NCBI RefSeq assembly: GCF_032854445.1
Contig: NC_088295.1
Location: 58,697,249-58,761,248 of the forward strand
Origin: Liolophura sinensis
Lineage: Eukaryota > Mollusca > Polyplacophora > Chitonida > Chitonidae
Length of the DNA stretch: 64,000 nt
Reading direction: 5' to 3'
The position numbers and the translations under genes are program-made. Under the pieces are notes generated by a model. It was not told where the DNA came from. It saw only the letters and a program-made list of their open reading frames with translations, and ran no database searches. Positions 1-11,500 of this stretch are shown one piece after another (position 1 is the stretch's first letter; every line of letters begins with the position of its first letter).

Positions 1-2619
1 TACAGGTAAAAAGGTCGATAGAGGTTGTCGCATATTTGGATAGTTCTCACGCTAGATTAAACTTGTTTGTTCACAAACACTAATCTGTGGATGTTACTTA
101 GTTAAAACCTTACTACCACCGTCTTTACCGCCAGCATTGGAGCAAGGGTCACCAGAAGGCATCTGTAAAAAAAATGACCTTTAATGCGAAAAACATTACC
201 TGCCAAAACCGCCCCCAAAACTACAGAGCAAAGGTCAAATATTGTTTTCGCTACTGCCTTTGTCGCTTTTATCTATCTCTGTACAACGTGGCCACTAATT
301 GATTAAAAACGGTCTTCAATCTTAGACTGGGGGTAATCGGTGTGTTTTTATTCGCGGTAGTTCGAGGTGATCTAAACGACATTAGGGTGGAAAATGGGCG
401 TTAAAGCTTACATAAAACCACTGTATACATACACACCCGTTTCAACGTCAGGTCGTCAAAACCACGTGGTTAATTGAGAACCTATTCCTCCTCCAGCCGT
501 TGGTGAAGTTAATGTGTGTTCTATCACAGAGCGAATAACGCTCAAGTATGGCCTATTTTATTGCCCCTTTTGGCCAAGCCATCTGCTTTGCTCGGGTGAT
601 AGTTTTGTAGTCTGTGGTTAACCGATTGAACAGCACAGCGGCCTAGTCAGGATTCCGTCACAATTCCGTTTCAATCTGTTTGTGTATGGTTCTAATTAAT
701 CATAATACCGTTAGTGAAAACAGGTTCGATCAAATCAGATAAGGTATTTTATGGGGATTCTAGGAAAATGCGAAATGAAACATTAACTAACTTTTGGTGA
801 AATTCCCCGTAGACATGTTTGTGTGGCCAGCAATTATCCCTTTGTTGTGTGAGGTTACTTTTACCACAAATTAAACCAAAAGAACTAGAATTATTGTTTT
901 GCTTACATTTATTTAACCCTGTATGTGACATTAAGAAGATTTTTTCACAAAGGTGTGCAAGATCAGATAAGATGTTGGTGGTAATAAAGAGAGAAACTGT
1001 AAAGGCAGGCAGAATTGAACAGATTATACAATTTGTCGTCACCATTTATTGGTAGTTGATCTAATCAGTTTACTTGGGTAAACAGCGATCTGATTTTTTT
1101 CTTTCATTACTAACCCCACTCTCCCAGGGATAACAAATTGGGGTCAACATTGAATGAGATAACACTTGTAGCCTAAATATTTGCTTTGAAGATGGTAAAA
1201 AATGAAGTCACGTTTCCTAGCAATTAGTCAAACGATCCCGATAATGCGTTTTTGCTAACATTTATTTCACCCTATATATAATTATGTGAATTTATCGGAT
1301 ATGATCACAAAGTATTACAAAATCAGATAAGATGTTGATGGTTTTTGAAAGTAAAACTATGCGAAGACAGCTATAATGTTTGATTGCCTCTTGGCAATTG
1401 CACTTCTCCCTCAACATCCGTAATTACGTATGTGTTCCCTTCTAACCAATTCACTTTGCCCAAAAGGCAATTTTCTACTTCTTTATAAATTACATATATC
1501 AAGACCAATCATCTGTTATAAAAATACATGATAAACGAAGGCCAATCATCTGTTATAAGAATACATGATGAACGAAGGCGAGTTGTTAACGCTGGATGAT
1601 ATAAGTAGGATTAATGTTGCCTTTACGAGGTAGAAGACATAAAATCATAAAACAATAAATTGTCAGTTATAGAAACGCTCTAAAATATTTATGATTTATA
1701 ATTCCGGAAGACCCCAAAATATAATGGTGGTTGAGGACATACATGTTTACGAAATTTGATATTTTGGTGCCCCCTTTTAGAAACTGTTTACCATGTACGT
1801 AACGACAAGGAGTATATCAGTATGCCAGCTAGCTATTCGCTGTATGGGTGTTCCACAATTTTGACAAATTTAGTAGTGCATCTCTATCGTGTTATCTGGT
1901 GTAACATTAGGAAGTGATTTAGGAAAACTCCGGCTGGATGCGAACTTTGTCAAAAAAGAAAAGTGGAGCTGCAAACCCAGTATAGATCAAATACGCTGTT
2001 TATTAATGATTTATCATTTACTGAGTTCCAATGTTTTGTGCGGTATCAGATAGCTCCATGACTTTTATTCATATCTTATAAAATAGTATAACCCATTAAT
2101 TTCCATGTTATACTGACTGTATCTAAAGGTATTGGAGTTTTCCAGTATTAAGTCGTATGTAAATGTAAATTAAAATAATCTGTTAAATTTAACAGAAAGT
2201 CTGTCTTGGTGATGCCAGAGTCTATCCTTTTGTTGCAGCAGACTATTATGTCATTGTAGCAGATTATTCTGTTAAATATAGCACACATACTCTAGAAATT
2301 CAACGCAAAAATTGTATTTGATTACAGGATTAAGCTACAATAACAGAGTAAATTCATCACTCAAACAAGAGACTTCCTGTTAAAATAAATGCATTACTTT
2401 TTTCTCAGTGTACAGATGGACTGCCCACACTGCCCTTATCAACAATACAGATCAGATAACATCTTGATGGTTAGACTGAAGTCTTCGTTGCCTATACACG
2501 TTAAAATAAACGGTGTTGTCAACAACTCTCTTCGTGGCTATTACCAACAATTTACGATTACCGAAAGCGCGGAATTTCTACCATTGCGCAATGTCACGTT
2601 GTATGCTTTAGAAACCTAA
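1..2619 (+). CDS. 3' end of boundary-spanning small-protein gene (exon tail + terminal exon)
   Basis: Bases 1-5 (TACAG) are the end of a penultimate exon lying in the unlisted preceding unit. The donor is at 6 (GTAAAA). The terminal exon is 2416-2619, after the acceptor TGTACAG, opening ATG GAC TGC CCA and ending in TAA. It encodes 67 residues with a CxxC near the start (MDCPHCPYQQ), a conserved RSDNILMV stretch and a beta-rich tail ending TLYALET. AATAAA follows at 2645. An acceptor 7 bases upstream (TTTCTCAG) is possible, but the chosen one keeps phase 0 with the preceding exon. The family is not recognised. The full gene probably starts in the previous unit. Confidence 0.5.
893..1370 (+). 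repeat. Two decayed relatives of the terminal exon core
   Basis: Two segments about 355 bp apart (893-1010 and 1251-1370) share TTTGCTNACATTTATTTNACCC followed further on by ATCAGATAAGATGTTG. The second motif closely matches the terminal-exon codons for RSDNILMV (AGATCAGATAACATCTTGATGG at 2447). The first segment still reads as RSDKMLVV in frame within an open stretch ending at 1055. Both are present in copies B and D. They look like old exon duplications left in the intron. They could instead be skipped or alternative exons, but I see no strong splice sites around them. Confidence 0.4.
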
Positions 2620-2644
2620 AGCGATCTGTACATACGGTGAATAC

Positions 2645-2650
2645 AATAAA
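2645..2650 (+). terminator. AATAAA polyadenylation signal, copy A terminal exon
   Basis: AATAAA lies 26 bases after the stop codon of the 2416-2619 exon. It is kept in all copies (31429, 33240, 62729), which supports this as a true 3' end. Confidence 0.7.
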
Positions 2651-4400
2651 CGTCAAACCCTAGTCCATAAATTAGGCCTATAATAGGCTCATACAACGTT
2701 GGGTGTGTCAACACGGAAGATGAGATAACATATTTAATGTTGGTTTGGAAAGGCCAGATAAGGATATCACATTCCCTGATATAGAGAACACTTGACTATT
2801 ACTCTAAAGTTAACTGCGGCAGACTGTTATCGGTCACGGGCATTTCCAAACTTCTCTCTTTGTTTTGAAAGTTACGAAAGTCGTATATACCGTACACGAC
2901 AAAATCAGTGTACATTGTCATAATCCCTGTTCATTTAATTACACGTAAACGTACACCAATATATGTTACTTTGTAAGATCTAGATCATTAATTACAAACT
3001 TAAAACACAGCAGAAATGTTCAGTGTATACCCTACATCGCCGAAACTTTGTAATATCCAGATCAATAATTATATAATCAAGCCAAAGCAGAGAAGCGGTC
3101 TGCACAAAACCACACCGTTATGATTTTGTAATATCTACATAGTCAATTACAACCCAAGGCAGAGATGTTCGTTCACACGGTATCATATAACTTGCCGTAA
3201 TTTTGTAATATCCATACCAGTAAATACAAACTTAAGCTAAAGGAGTGATGTTCACACTGTATGACATACAGTGCCGTAATCTTGTGAAATAACCAGGAGA
3301 CCTATGAATGCTGAGATGTTACTGTTAAGGAATAATTTAATTAGCCATTCAGCTAATTAAGATGGTGTCGGCAACAGTCTTGTGTCCCCAGTACAGCCAA
3401 GCCTCAGCAACATGCGCCAGTAAGCGAGACGCCAAACGGCAGATTCCAGATGTACAAACAATTTGAACGTGGAGGCGCTTAACCATAAATGTACACGATT
3501 GACCACCGATGGTCAGAACACGCCAGCCCCGGGACTGGGGTCAAGAAAGGTGGTTTTGTTGCACCAAAGCCACAGGCGTACTGGGAGGTGGGGTAGGGGG
3601 GAGGCTTTGTTTTGTCATTGACTTCAGATTGTCTCTCTCTATGTCTGATGTATTGAGGCCAGCTTCCTGGTTGGTACAAACTAGAATTTTGTGGCAAATT
3701 CTTATTTATTCACTTTTCGATATGTCTTCAAAAAATCTTTGTTATATCACAATTTTGCGTTACCTTTTGGCGTTGTGATTTGGGCAAAGAAGAGCACAAA
3801 ATGGTCATATTTTGGTGCCTTGTGGTTATCTTTGTGTGTCAATAAGCCGTCACATTTCACATAAAACAATGGGTTTCCTGTAAACTAGTGTTTCGATCTA
3901 CCAGAGCACTAACAAATTCCACAGATCAAAGCCCCAACTAAAAGTGTTCACAAATCCACAAAGAATTCCTAGAGCTAGCAATCAGATACAGTCAGATTTA
4001 CAATGGACAGTGCATGCCCTATAAGGTCACATTAGGATCAACAATTGACATTATACGTCCTTCATGCGTGTAAACCAGTGCTCATGCCCTGTGAAGACTC
4101 AAGCCTGTAGACCACATGTTAAATCAACTTCTTGTTAGTACATCTGTGTTTTCTGTTTGACATCTGGGTTACTGAGGCGTGTGTAAGTGTTACCTTACGG
4201 TGGGTTACCTCGTTAGTGATGCCATTTAGTAAAACTGACTGTCACATGGAATTAGGTATTAGATTACCATACCGGAACTGGTTAACCACTGTGTGTATGT
4301 GTATCACTTAGGCGAAATGTTGTGGGGGAATTCAACTGCTAGAATTGGACAGTGTACTTCTTTAGTTTCCAAAAGCACGGGTAGCCACTTATCAGCTGAG
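2651..4400. other. Non-coding stretch between terminal exon and next promoter
   Basis: No supportable gene. It holds repeated short blocks of the form 'TTTGTAATATC..A...AATTACAA' at about 2970-3240, a perfect hairpin at 3337-3360 and a G-rich run near 3588-3603 that varies in length between copies. The part up to about 3780 is almost identical to copy C 33215-34380. From there to the promoter the copies diverge more. Confidence 0.6.
3337..3360. repeat. Perfect 9-bp inverted repeat (hairpin)
   Basis: TTAATTAGC, a 6-base loop CATTCA, then GCTAATTAA. The same hairpin is in copy C near 33935; copy D has one mismatch (TCAATTAGC). Function unknown. Confidence 0.5.
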
Positions 4401-4403
4401 TGG

Positions 4404-4433
4404 CATAAAACTATTTAGAATTGAGATCAGTTC
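4404..4433 (+). promoter_or_regulatory. TATA-like box and initiator for the signal-peptide exon, copy A
   Basis: CATAAAA at 4404-4410 is followed about 20 bases later by ATCAGTTC (TCAGT initiator-like, about 4427-4433). This gives a predicted 5' UTR of roughly 40 bases before the ATG at 4469. Copy C has the same elements at 34993-35021, and copy B has them just before the gap. Confidence 0.5.
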
Positions 4434-4468
4434 ACACTGAAGAAGGATTTCGCCGATTACGTGTGACC

Positions 4469-5114
4469 ATGGCAACTATCATATTGTCATCGCTCCTGAG
4501 CTTTTACTATCTATGCTGTATACTTTCATATAGTAAGTCGATCCAGACATATGTCTATCAGGTCTATGTGTGATTGGGTGCTCGGAATTCAAGGTTATCA
4601 GATGTCCACCGATGATTCACTTTTAACCCAAAGCATCGTAAATCTGACAAAAATATCAAGCATACTAAAATGTTGAATATATTATAACCATGCGTGTTTA
4701 AACTTTTCCATGCGTGGATATATATCTCTGAGTTGGCACACTCCACAAAATGAACAATGTGCTAATCAGAGATAACAAAGATGAACAGATTTGTTGAAAC
4801 CGTTTTTTTTATCTGTCTCTAAACTATTCACGTCGCTAAATATCTTACATAACTAAATAATGAGGTGTCGAATGGTTTCCCTCGTACATAATCTTAACTG
4901 ATACGAGTGTTTCCTAATATGAGCCAGTATCACCTCAGTGATAGCCTTCCCACTAAGGAAAGTCCATATGTCAGGATTTACTGATGCCAAACTAGCCACG
5001 GATGCCGACGAGAAAGCACTAATTAGCGAAGTTAGTATAGATGGAAGAGTTCAGCAAACACAGCTGATGCTAATTGAGGTTGTGCTTGCTGCATGGATAC
5101 AAGGTTGGCTTTAA
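4469..5114 (+). CDS. Small secreted-protein gene: signal-peptide exon plus phase-matched exon, copy A
   Basis: Exon 1 is 4469-4532: the ATG sits in GACCATGGC (good Kozak context) and 21 codons beginning MATIILSSLLSFYY form a hydrophobic signal peptide or membrane anchor; donor A|GTAAGT, phase 1. A second exon at 4975-5114 starts after ATATGTCAG and fits phase 1. It reads on through TDAKLATDADEKALISEV and QQTQLMLIEVVLAAWIQ to a TAA. The joined product would be 67 residues: a signal peptide plus an acidic amphipathic helical peptide. The acceptor has a poor pyrimidine tract, so the second exon is less sure than the first. The donor-like AAG|GTTGGC near its end might continue the gene. Family not recognised. 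An alternative is that exon 1 splices far downstream to the boundary-spanning exons. Confidence 0.45.
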
Positions 5115-7330
5115 AGATATGAAACGTAGAAACACTACTAGAGCCATCTTGAATTTTATCGATTCCTAGTCACATTACATAATCTAACATGGCCGCCAAC
5201 CCACCTTACCTACTTTGCTTTATTTTTGTGGCTAGGTCATTTGTTTCCAGCAAAACTGCTGTGATTCCTCAAAAAGCAACCAAAAAGTGTTTTGAACTTA
5301 TAATCAAACCCGACGTCCTTCGTCAAGGTTGCAAAGTCGCAAAAACGTAACTGTAGCAACTGTGCGGTTATTTTGCTAACTGTTATCAGCTGTATACCCA
5401 GATGATTTTCCGATCCTCAATTCGATTCGGTTATTTATACAGGACGTTGTTATCTGTACTAAATTAGATATTAAATAACCCTTGGAACGCATGGGGACAG
5501 AGGTTCCATATTCAACTCGGTATAATATATTTGTTACTCTGCACCCTTCAGCAGAACAAAAATTCACATTCACATCTCACAGTTTTATGATTCATACGTG
5601 CGTTAAAACTTCTAACAAAAATGACCCGTGCAGAGTCAGCATAAAGCCGAAGATCTCAACAAGACCGTATATAAAGGAGTATATGAAATAGTTGTATCTT
5701 ACATTTAAGTAATTGAATATATGAGTAATAATAATCGTTGCTTAATTACTATTTTGCGCAACTTCGAAAAATGTCATGGAATTCTGAACCGAAGTTTTAT
5801 TTAATGAGATATTAGAGATTCTTAACGGTCGAAGAAAGATTGGGTTGGTCAAAGTACATGTCGGATTTTGGCTAGTTTTGAAAAGAAGATGTTTTCGTAA
5901 GTCTTTTATTAAATCATAAAGGCAAAGGTCATTGACAGCAATAGAAAAAGAACAAGGTAAAAACCTACCAGTGGTCGATGAAGTCAAAGGACTTAATCCA
6001 GGCTTTATGAAGATAGATGATTAATACGATTATAGAGAAGATGTGTTTATGTTATACTTCATGTATGATCAGACAAGTTCAAAGATTATAACTCAGTTAA
6101 GCTCAGCAGAATTCTGATAACTTCAAAAGCTGTCCAAACATTTCTGGGAGATATAAAAATACATGTACTTGCGGCGATTAAGGTACAACACGTGTAACAT
6201 GAATGACTGATTGATTTTGCTGATTCATTGATCAGTATTCGCCAAACACGATTATGATACGATCCTGTAGAGATAATTTTATCGTACAATTAACTGAAGA
6301 TATATGGACGTTTCATACACAGCTTCATATTTACAAATGATTGATTTATTGATGAATTGATGGAAGGTTGATTAGCTGCGTCAATGGACAGGCTGTTGGC
6401 CAGATGGACGGATAGATGGATGGCTGGGTGGATGATTAGGTGAATGATTTATGGATTTGCATATCAATGAGTAAATGGTTAAAGCAATCAAATGATTGTT
6501 TCGAGTCCAAGATTAATCAATCCTTTCTAATCAAGAGTACAAAAAACCAAACTTAACAAAGGAAGATAGGTCAAGGAATTATATATGTAATGAACCGAAG
6601 AAATTAAAATTTAAGCTTACTCTTTACAAGAATGTTTCCTAATTTACACTGATTGACTGATTGATCGGTCGGTTAATCTGACAAGCATTGTCCGTCAATC
6701 AAAGATGGAAACGTTTCTGTCACCTTTTTTGTTTGCCAAAATGAATACACTTGCAATCTTAACACAATCATTTCGGTAGACAATCTAAGGTCACATTGAA
6801 TACTCAGTTCAGATAATGCAGTTAAATGTATCGTCAGACCTTCACCAGTGACCCTAATACATGTATTTGACCCCTTATCACTAGCTTATCGCAGCTTAAA
6901 ATATCAGGAAAAAAAGCATTCAAATTGTCTCCAGTTTTTGTGTCTAAAGGACAAATAAAATAAAAAGAATCTGTATTTGACAATGTAACAAATTGGTTAC
7001 GCCATTAATTGTCCGTGGACAAAGGTTATCCGGAACTTAAAATCACATTGACTGAAACTCCATGAGAAAAAAGCAAACAAAATCTCAAGTTGTCTGTTTG
7101 TGGTTTAGGTGAGTAAAGGTGGTAAAACAACTGGTTTGTCTACATAACAAACTTCGTCAGAATTGGTCATAGGCGTCTTTGACTATCCAAGGTAATTGTG
7201 TAGTGCAAATAAAGCTCTGGTTAAACCTATTCAACCGACCCATTATGTTTACCTGCGCTAATTGGATAATGCGCCAAGTAGACAAGGTGTGATATATCGC
7301 AGCGTGTATATTATTAAAATTTACAACGAG
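5115..7330. other. Non-coding stretch with low-complexity sequence
   Basis: No supportable gene. An open frame at about 5490-5691 in copy A is broken by single-base changes in copy C. A GATG/GATT-rich simple stretch lies at about 6335-6480 (copy C 36880-37025). The rest is AT-rich and alignable between copies without obvious coding bias. Confidence 0.55.
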
Positions 7331-7336
7331 GCGATA

Positions 7337-7639
7337 ATGGATTTCCCTTTTTCCGCCCAAAACAAGGTTTCCTGTCTGTTTTACCAGATCACTTCAATTT
7401 CACTGCTGTCTCCTACTGTTCTAGTGTTATTCTGTTATATTATATGGATTCATATTCTAGGGCAGTTTTGCACCACATATGTCTCCTTATTGATTTATGC
7501 CATTCCATATTTACCCGCTGGTTCCTACTGGGCTAACCCATTAGTACAAAGTCCAGTTTGCGATGCAGTATACAAAAGAGTTATTCTTATGAAACCATAC
7601 GGAATGAAGTACCACTACATGCAGGATATCGTCACTTAA
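7337..7639 (+). CDS. Hydrophobic 100-residue ORF, copy A
   Basis: From the first in-frame ATG it encodes 100 residues opening MDFPFSAQNKV. There is a long hydrophobic segment (ITSISLLSPTVLVLFCYIIW and the following LLIYAIPYLP), then a basic tail (YKRVILMKPYGMKYHYMQD). The frame is intact in copy C (37884-38186). I count five replacements and about two silent changes between copies, which is what unconstrained sequence would give. No splice sites or promoter are evident. It is immediately followed by a TA microsatellite. It could be a small membrane protein or a chance ORF. Confidence 0.25.
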   Translation: MDFPFSAQNKVSCLFYQITSISLLSPTVLVLFCYIIWIHILGQFCTTYVSLLIYAIPYLPAGSYWANPLVQSPVCDAVYKRVILMKPYGMKYHYMQDIVT

Positions 7640-7714
7640 ATCTTCAGGGATATAATGACGTACAATACGAGCACAACGCGAAATGCTTTGCATAGTTTTA
7701 TGTAATGGTTTGGT

Positions 7715-7718
<4 letters not shown>

Positions 7719-7790
<72 letters not shown>
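7719..7790. repeat. (TA)n microsatellite, copy A
   Basis: More than 30 uninterrupted TA dinucleotides, then GTGCGTGTGTGTATATAATACAC. Copy C has a much shorter run at about 38268-38307. This stretch is the source of several spurious IYIYIY open frames on both strands. Confidence 0.95.
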
Positions 7791-7793
<3 letters not shown>

Positions 7794-8301
7794 CGTGTGT
7801 GTATATAATACACACAAGTAAAGTGTATATAGTCAAGACTTTGGTATTTTATAGTAAATGTCGACAAAACTGCATGGAGTCGAATTGGACATGCTTGGTT
7901 AAACATACCCAATTTTCAGGAGGCGAGTGGACATAAGGCAAAGTGTAGATCAACTTCAGACAAATAAAACCGATTTCTCTTTGTTCTTAAATCATAACTT
8001 TGGTTAACATATTGATTATAATGTAGTTTCCATAATTATAATTGTAAAGACTTCATTTATGCATTTGGATATTAAGTAAACTCGTGAACTTTAAACATAT
8101 TCATTGCCCACTTTGTCTTGCAATAATACCCAGAGCACCTTTGGATATAAATCCTCTGTGAGGTCAATGAAAACATAAAGGGGTGAATCAGACAGGTAGA
8201 TCGCCACAGATAAGACAACATGGAGATTCCGTGGTTAGGTATATTATTCTTCACATAAACCGCCCCATTCAGCGAGATCAAGTGTAACCGTTTTGTCTAG
8301 A

Positions 8302-8568
8302 TCAGCAAACAGTATGCACCGTTGTAAATCCCGCCAGGTTAACAGCAGTGATAGCCAAAGCCTTTATATTCACAAAAGCCCTGCCCGACTGTGCTAAACT
8401 ATACTCCGGTCTTGCGTAACACACAAAGAAACGTTGTGATTTAAGAGTGTACATTGCGGCAAAAGTGAGGCGCGCAGTTGACCCTCTATTGATACTATTA
8501 TTGTTCTTATCCACAAAAAGCCTATATTTTTGACCCCCAGTCTCTGCCGTGCTTGCCGCCTCAGGCAA
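8302..8568 (-). CDS. Unusually conserved minus-strand ORF, copy A
   Basis: Open minus-strand frame of 88 codons reading SQRFFVCYA, then GRAFVNIKALAITAVNLAGF, ending VHTVC and TGA. Compared with copy C (38802-39068) I count one replacement (P/L) and two silent changes over about 265 bases. This is clearly less divergence than the flanks show, and a silent-leaning pattern. There is no ATG at the 5' end; the first methionine is 30-odd codons in, so it would have to be an internal or terminal exon. The block is also less AT-rich than its surroundings, and the TACGTCA-containing segment beside it may be regulatory. Family not recognised. Confidence 0.3.
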   Translation of the reverse strand: MPEAASTAETGGQKYRLFVDKNNNSINRGSTARLTFAAMYTLKSQRFFVCYARPEYSLAQSGRAFVNIKALAITAVNLAGFTTVHTVC

Positions 8569-8699
8569 AACCCAACGCTACGGATCTGATCTCACCCGAT
8601 GACGTACTGCGCTTGCGTCAAATTACGTAAGGTTTGCTTTTACTCTTTCGGATCCCGTGTACGGTGAAGCCAGTTCCTACAGAGGTTCCCAGTATGTGT

Positions 8700-9670
8700 T
8701 AATGTGCTCGCAGTTATAATCCGCCACCTTTCTACGCCTTGAACCTGCTTTTGATCCGAACACGTGTTGAGGTATATACCGGTACACTTTTCCCCACAGA
8801 TAATAGTCTTACCATGTTGGAGTTAACCGTACAGGATAAGAGTGATCCTGATTGATAAATCTGTGCTGTCGTTTTAAGTATAACTGATTAATAGATACTT
8901 CGTAATACACGAGACTTACATGTCCCATGGAATACATTGTAAATGGGATCCCAAGTGAACGTTTCAAATTAGTGTTTGAAACTGTGAATGCAAAGAGCTG
9001 ATCTGCTTTCCCATAGTACCTGGAACCCTGTACACTGTATATGTGACTCTGAGTGGGAGAATATCACAGAGTATCACGAGTAAATGTATGAAGGAAATTC
9101 CATTAAATTGCTCCACGCCTGGATGCATCGTCATGTCAATATCTAGAAACATTCATCCTGTGGTGGAATAAGATGAAATGCTGCTGCATTGAGTTTTTGC
9201 AGGGCAGATTATTTCTGAGCGCATTTACACAGCATTATAAATGTAGGATTTTCTTTGCTGAGAGATGCAGAGCGATAAAAGTTTATTTCCACGTGAACTT
9301 GATGGTGATCGCATTAGTACTTGATTCCGAAAAGCAATATATAGTCTGTACTAAATGGAAATGATTATCACATTTATTATTAACACGGATTAGATCTGAT
9401 CCTCCCAGTTGGAAAGTGACCAAAAAATGGAATGAAGATAAAACAGCACAGAGAAAATTAGCTCTATTTGCTTACAAATGTGTTAAAGGCTTAGGTTCAA
9501 AGAAGCCGACAGGTGCGAATTCTCAGTTGGCCGATTATAATTAGAGATTATGACAGAGTTAGCAATAACATACACCAACATAACACGGGATTTTCACAAT
9601 CCTGGGTAAACTATACCTTCATAAGGTACCAACCTTATTTAAGTTGTAAGTCGATAACAAGAAAACTGTC
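8700..9670. other. Stretch without a convincing gene
   Basis: A 63-codon open frame at 9173-9364 (copy C 39674-39865) stays open in both copies but has several replacements and no splice or promoter context. Otherwise AT-rich unique sequence. Confidence 0.4.
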
Positions 9671-9677
9671 ATTTCAG

Positions 9678-9973
9678 AACGATTTAATCGTAGGCCTTAC
9701 CTCTCAACAATCCATGATCAAAGGGTTATTATATATACCCCCAGCGGTTGAGGACGACTTGAGTGTGGAAAACTTTACTAATATTTTCACTTTATCAAAA
9801 ACTACACACGAAGTGTGTATCGTCCAATGGGGATGTTCCGTGGATGTGTGTACAAGGAGTGTTATCCTATAACCCAAATTAACGCACCTTTTTCACGTAC
9901 CACATTTCTCGTAACTTTCTCCTTAACCGATACCGTGTGGGTTATAATGCCATATAGCGACACACTTGTTTAG
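9678..9973 (+). pseudogene. Terminal-exon-like ORF with one-base frameshift, copy A
   Basis: After the acceptor GTCATTTCAG the frame reads NDLIVGLTSQQSMIKGLL, then HEVCIVQWGC. In copy A one T is missing in the TGTTCCGTGG segment near 9837. The rest (RGCVYKECYPITQ, FLVTFS, DTVWVIMPYSDTLV, TAG at 9971) is therefore out of frame, and translation would run on to an earlier stop near 9870. Copy C has the T and an intact frame. The region contains four cysteines in a short span (WGC, GC, EC). Family not recognised. Confidence 0.35.
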
Positions 9974-10224
9974 TTTTTACCACATTTCTCTGAAAGCAAA
10001 GCTTGGAACAACGGGACAGGTCTCAGATCTATTAGAAAGCATGGTACTGTAACACCACTTTATTTATGTCCTTTTGCTGCAACTAACATAGAAGCCATAT
10101 TCTAGATAACCCTGTGGCGATTTTCATGTAAATGTGCCTATTTTCAAGTATATGCACATTACACATTCCTTCCACCTTGAAGACAGATACAATACTCAAA
10201 TAAATCATGGCGGAAAGGCAGAGT

Positions 10225-10430
10225 GGGAGAGAGGAGGGGCTAGGTGGTTTAGCGTTTATTGCCTTCTAGAACAGAACAATGACCCAGGAGGATCTCACCA
10301 ATGCGATCGTAATCATGAATTCAACTCCAGCACCATTATGCTGGACGCCGTCGTATCAGTAAAATATTCTTGAGTACAGAGGAAAACTCCAATCAAACAT
10401 ATAAAAATAAAACAAATCCGCCATGACGTC
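10225..10430 (+). mobile_element. tRNA-derived SINE copy (+), unit copy A
   Basis: An A-box-like TGGTTTAGCGTTTATTGCC is followed by a B-box-like GAATTCAACTCC and a 3' body GTCGTATCAGTAAAATATTC then TTGAGTACAGAGGAAAACTCC, ending in an ATAAAAATAAAA tail. The 3' body is a diverged version of the one at 13411-13585 in the opposite orientation. It is shared by copy C, so it was inserted before the unit duplicated. Confidence 0.6.
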
Positions 10431-11409
10431 AATAGCTCGCTTACAAGGGTAGCGGTAATCTACCGTGACGAGCTATTATAATAATTATGAACTGCTTACT
10501 GTTTGACCTGCCAATAAACAACTTTGGCACCTGCCATGAAATTGAAATCATCATGCAACAATTCGTTAAAAAAGGATGTATGTAACGAATTGTTTGGTCG
10601 TTTGCGTCGTCTTTAACGTCCTTTTGGTCTTGTATATCACCACTATGTCTAATTGAAACAGACCAGTCTTAATATCGAATTATAAGCAATGCTGCCTCAC
10701 AAAATTGCTATGTCGTAGACACCAGGTCTGACACACCACCCAAACAATCAAACTCACACGAGTTTTATCCCTTGTGCTTAGAGATAAGCCAGATGAAAAA
10801 ATCTTAATTAAAAAGAAACCATTGGGATGCCAGGAATGAAGACATCTAAGAATTAGCTCACATTGATTTTAATTATGTATTCAGTTTTATTCGATACAGT
10901 ATAAAGATGAGTATAATTAATCATAACAAACGGAAGCTGGCAATTGCATTGGTCTCATTTTGTCTATCCAAGGAATTAATCCAAATCTATGCACTGATTA
11001 TTATGGAACACAGACTGACACTGTGTTGGTACTGGACCTGCTTGTCAACTTTAATTATCTTTGCCAATCAACATATTAATTCTTTAATAAGGTGTCATTT
11101 TTTGGCCTTTATCAACACAGTGGTACGCCATGTAAATCTGATCTCAAGATCCGTGTACCGTTATGTGATAATCTATGTTGACACGTGTCAATGGTCGATG
11201 TAAATCTTGTCATAAATTACTCAATGAAATTTAACAGTATTCGTTGTGGATCATAACGGTGACACAGTTTTACCCACGTCTGTATTTATCCACAATAAAC
11301 GTTTGAATCTTTTGTCCATGGCTTAAATGTAAAAAATGTACAAAGATTTCCAAAAAAAGACTGAACACATGAGCATAAAAAGTTGTAATCTTACCAGACA
11401 ATGACGAAT

Positions 11410-11500
11410 ACAAACACACGTCTTCTATGGGTAGGATTCGAACTTATGATTTTATATGTTTAGCCTTGTCTCCAGATGCAATTACCAAAAGTCATTACGC
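11410..11500 (-). mobile_element. Possible tRNA-derived SINE fragment (-)
   Basis: GGGTAGGATTCGAACTTA is the reverse complement of a tRNA T-arm/B-box (AAGTTCGAATCCTACCC). The copy C counterpart at about 41960 has one change in the box. Just after this point copies A and C carry different, non-alignable sequence (A 11475-11695, C 42005-42327). Confidence 0.35.

Noticed and set aside
749-1055. Overlapping 98-codon minus and 78-codon plus open frames, also seen in copy B
   Set aside because: Frames on both strands of the same DNA, interrupted in copy D by several indels. The plus frame is explained by a decayed relative of the terminal exon.
5376-5691. Open frames on both strands, protein-like on the plus strand
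   Set aside because: Copy C has single-base losses that break the plus frame, and no splice sites support an exon.
6335-6480. Possible CRISPR-like or phased repeat (GATGGATG, GATTGATT)
   Set aside because: Simple degenerate tetranucleotide sequence without spacers; the organism is an animal.
7541-7936. Open frames with long IYIYIY runs on both strands
   Set aside because: Created by the (TA)n microsatellite, whose length differs between copies.
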